A DNA stretch of 64,000 nucleotides from GCA-2718815 sp963578105 (lineage in GTDB: Bacteria; Planctomycetota; Planctomycetia; Pirellulales; Pirellulaceae), in the NCBI GenBank assembly GCA_963578105.1, contig CAUZBP010000010.1:19861-83860 (forward strand), read 5' to 3'. A program made the position numbers and the translations under genes. Below the pieces are notes generated by a model. It did not search any database. It was not told the origin of the DNA and worked only from the letters and a program-made list of their open reading frames with translations. Position 1 is the first letter of the stretch. Each line of letters opens with the position of its first letter. This document shows positions 63,814-64,000 of this stretch, piece after piece.

Positions 63814-64000
63814 GCTATTCCCAACCTTTCTTAATCAGGGACGAATTCTGCCACTGACGTTCTTCTGCCAATATACAACTGGCAAGATTCAAACCAAAGG
63901 GGCGAGGTTCGCGCTTTCCGACTTTGCACCTCAACCAAACGCGAGGAAAAGAGGCCGTGCATGTCGTTTGAACTGTTAAGCGGACAACCACTGTCACTCA

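Overview
The window looks like chromosomal DNA from a planctomycete, probably of the Pirellula/Rhodopirellula type. The support is the combination of families: several Gfo/Idh/MocA oxidoreductases (two with Tat-like leaders), DUF1080 (3-keto-disaccharide hydrolase), DUF1501, DUF1028, a leucine-rich-repeat lipoprotein, ceramidase-like paralogues, a PQQ-type beta-propeller protein, a PEP-CTERM-anchored protease and a tail typical of PVC-type haem-binding proteins. Base composition is moderate, apart from one clearly GC-richer gene near 4-6.5 kb. Genes are loosely packed and mostly in short operons.

Region 1 (1-16.2 kb) is a carbohydrate-catabolism neighbourhood. It holds four Gfo/Idh/MocA oxidoreductases (the first cut by the window edge), a short NagA-like deacetylase, a DUF4091-type protein with HEAT repeats, a double-DUF1080 protein, an LRR lipoprotein, a GH127-like barrel protein, a PhyH-type dioxygenase, an HspQ/YccV-like protein and an M19 dipeptidase. 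A strong imperfect hairpin lies upstream of nagA.

Region 2 (16.2-34.8 kb) is mostly cell-envelope and export functions: a DUF1501 Tat protein, an unknown secreted protein, a CopZ-N-like metal/Fe-S protein, a PEP-CTERM serine protease, a DUF1028 protein, an RND efflux adaptor and permease pair, two tandem ceramidase-like enzymes (the first followed by an out-of-frame haem-domain tail), a PQQ-repeat protein and a sodium:solute symporter.

Region 3 (34.8-42.4 kb) holds a fusion of an NDH-2-like flavoprotein with selenide, water dikinase (SelD), then mutS, an isolated fliG and an HD-domain protein.

Region 4 (42.3-49.6 kb) has an uncharacterised protein divergent from a PHP-domain protein, a bifunctional class II aldolase/short-chain dehydrogenase, a zinc-type alcohol dehydrogenase and a second SDR. 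The last four are co-directional and look like a sugar or polyol degradation unit. This is the best candidate in the window for an undescribed pathway.

Region 5 (49.6-64 kb) is more housekeeping: a GNAT acetyltransferase, purN, a eukaryote-like ileS preceded by a small very acidic protein, a long non-coding stretch ending in a strong leftward terminator, a glycosyltransferase-TPR protein, a sulfatase-like hydrolase with an altered active site, a multi-pass membrane protein, a TPR protein, and the argC-argJ arginine operon read leftward. I saw no rRNA, tRNA, CRISPR array or insertion sequence. All family assignments come from reading motifs by eye; no database search was run.
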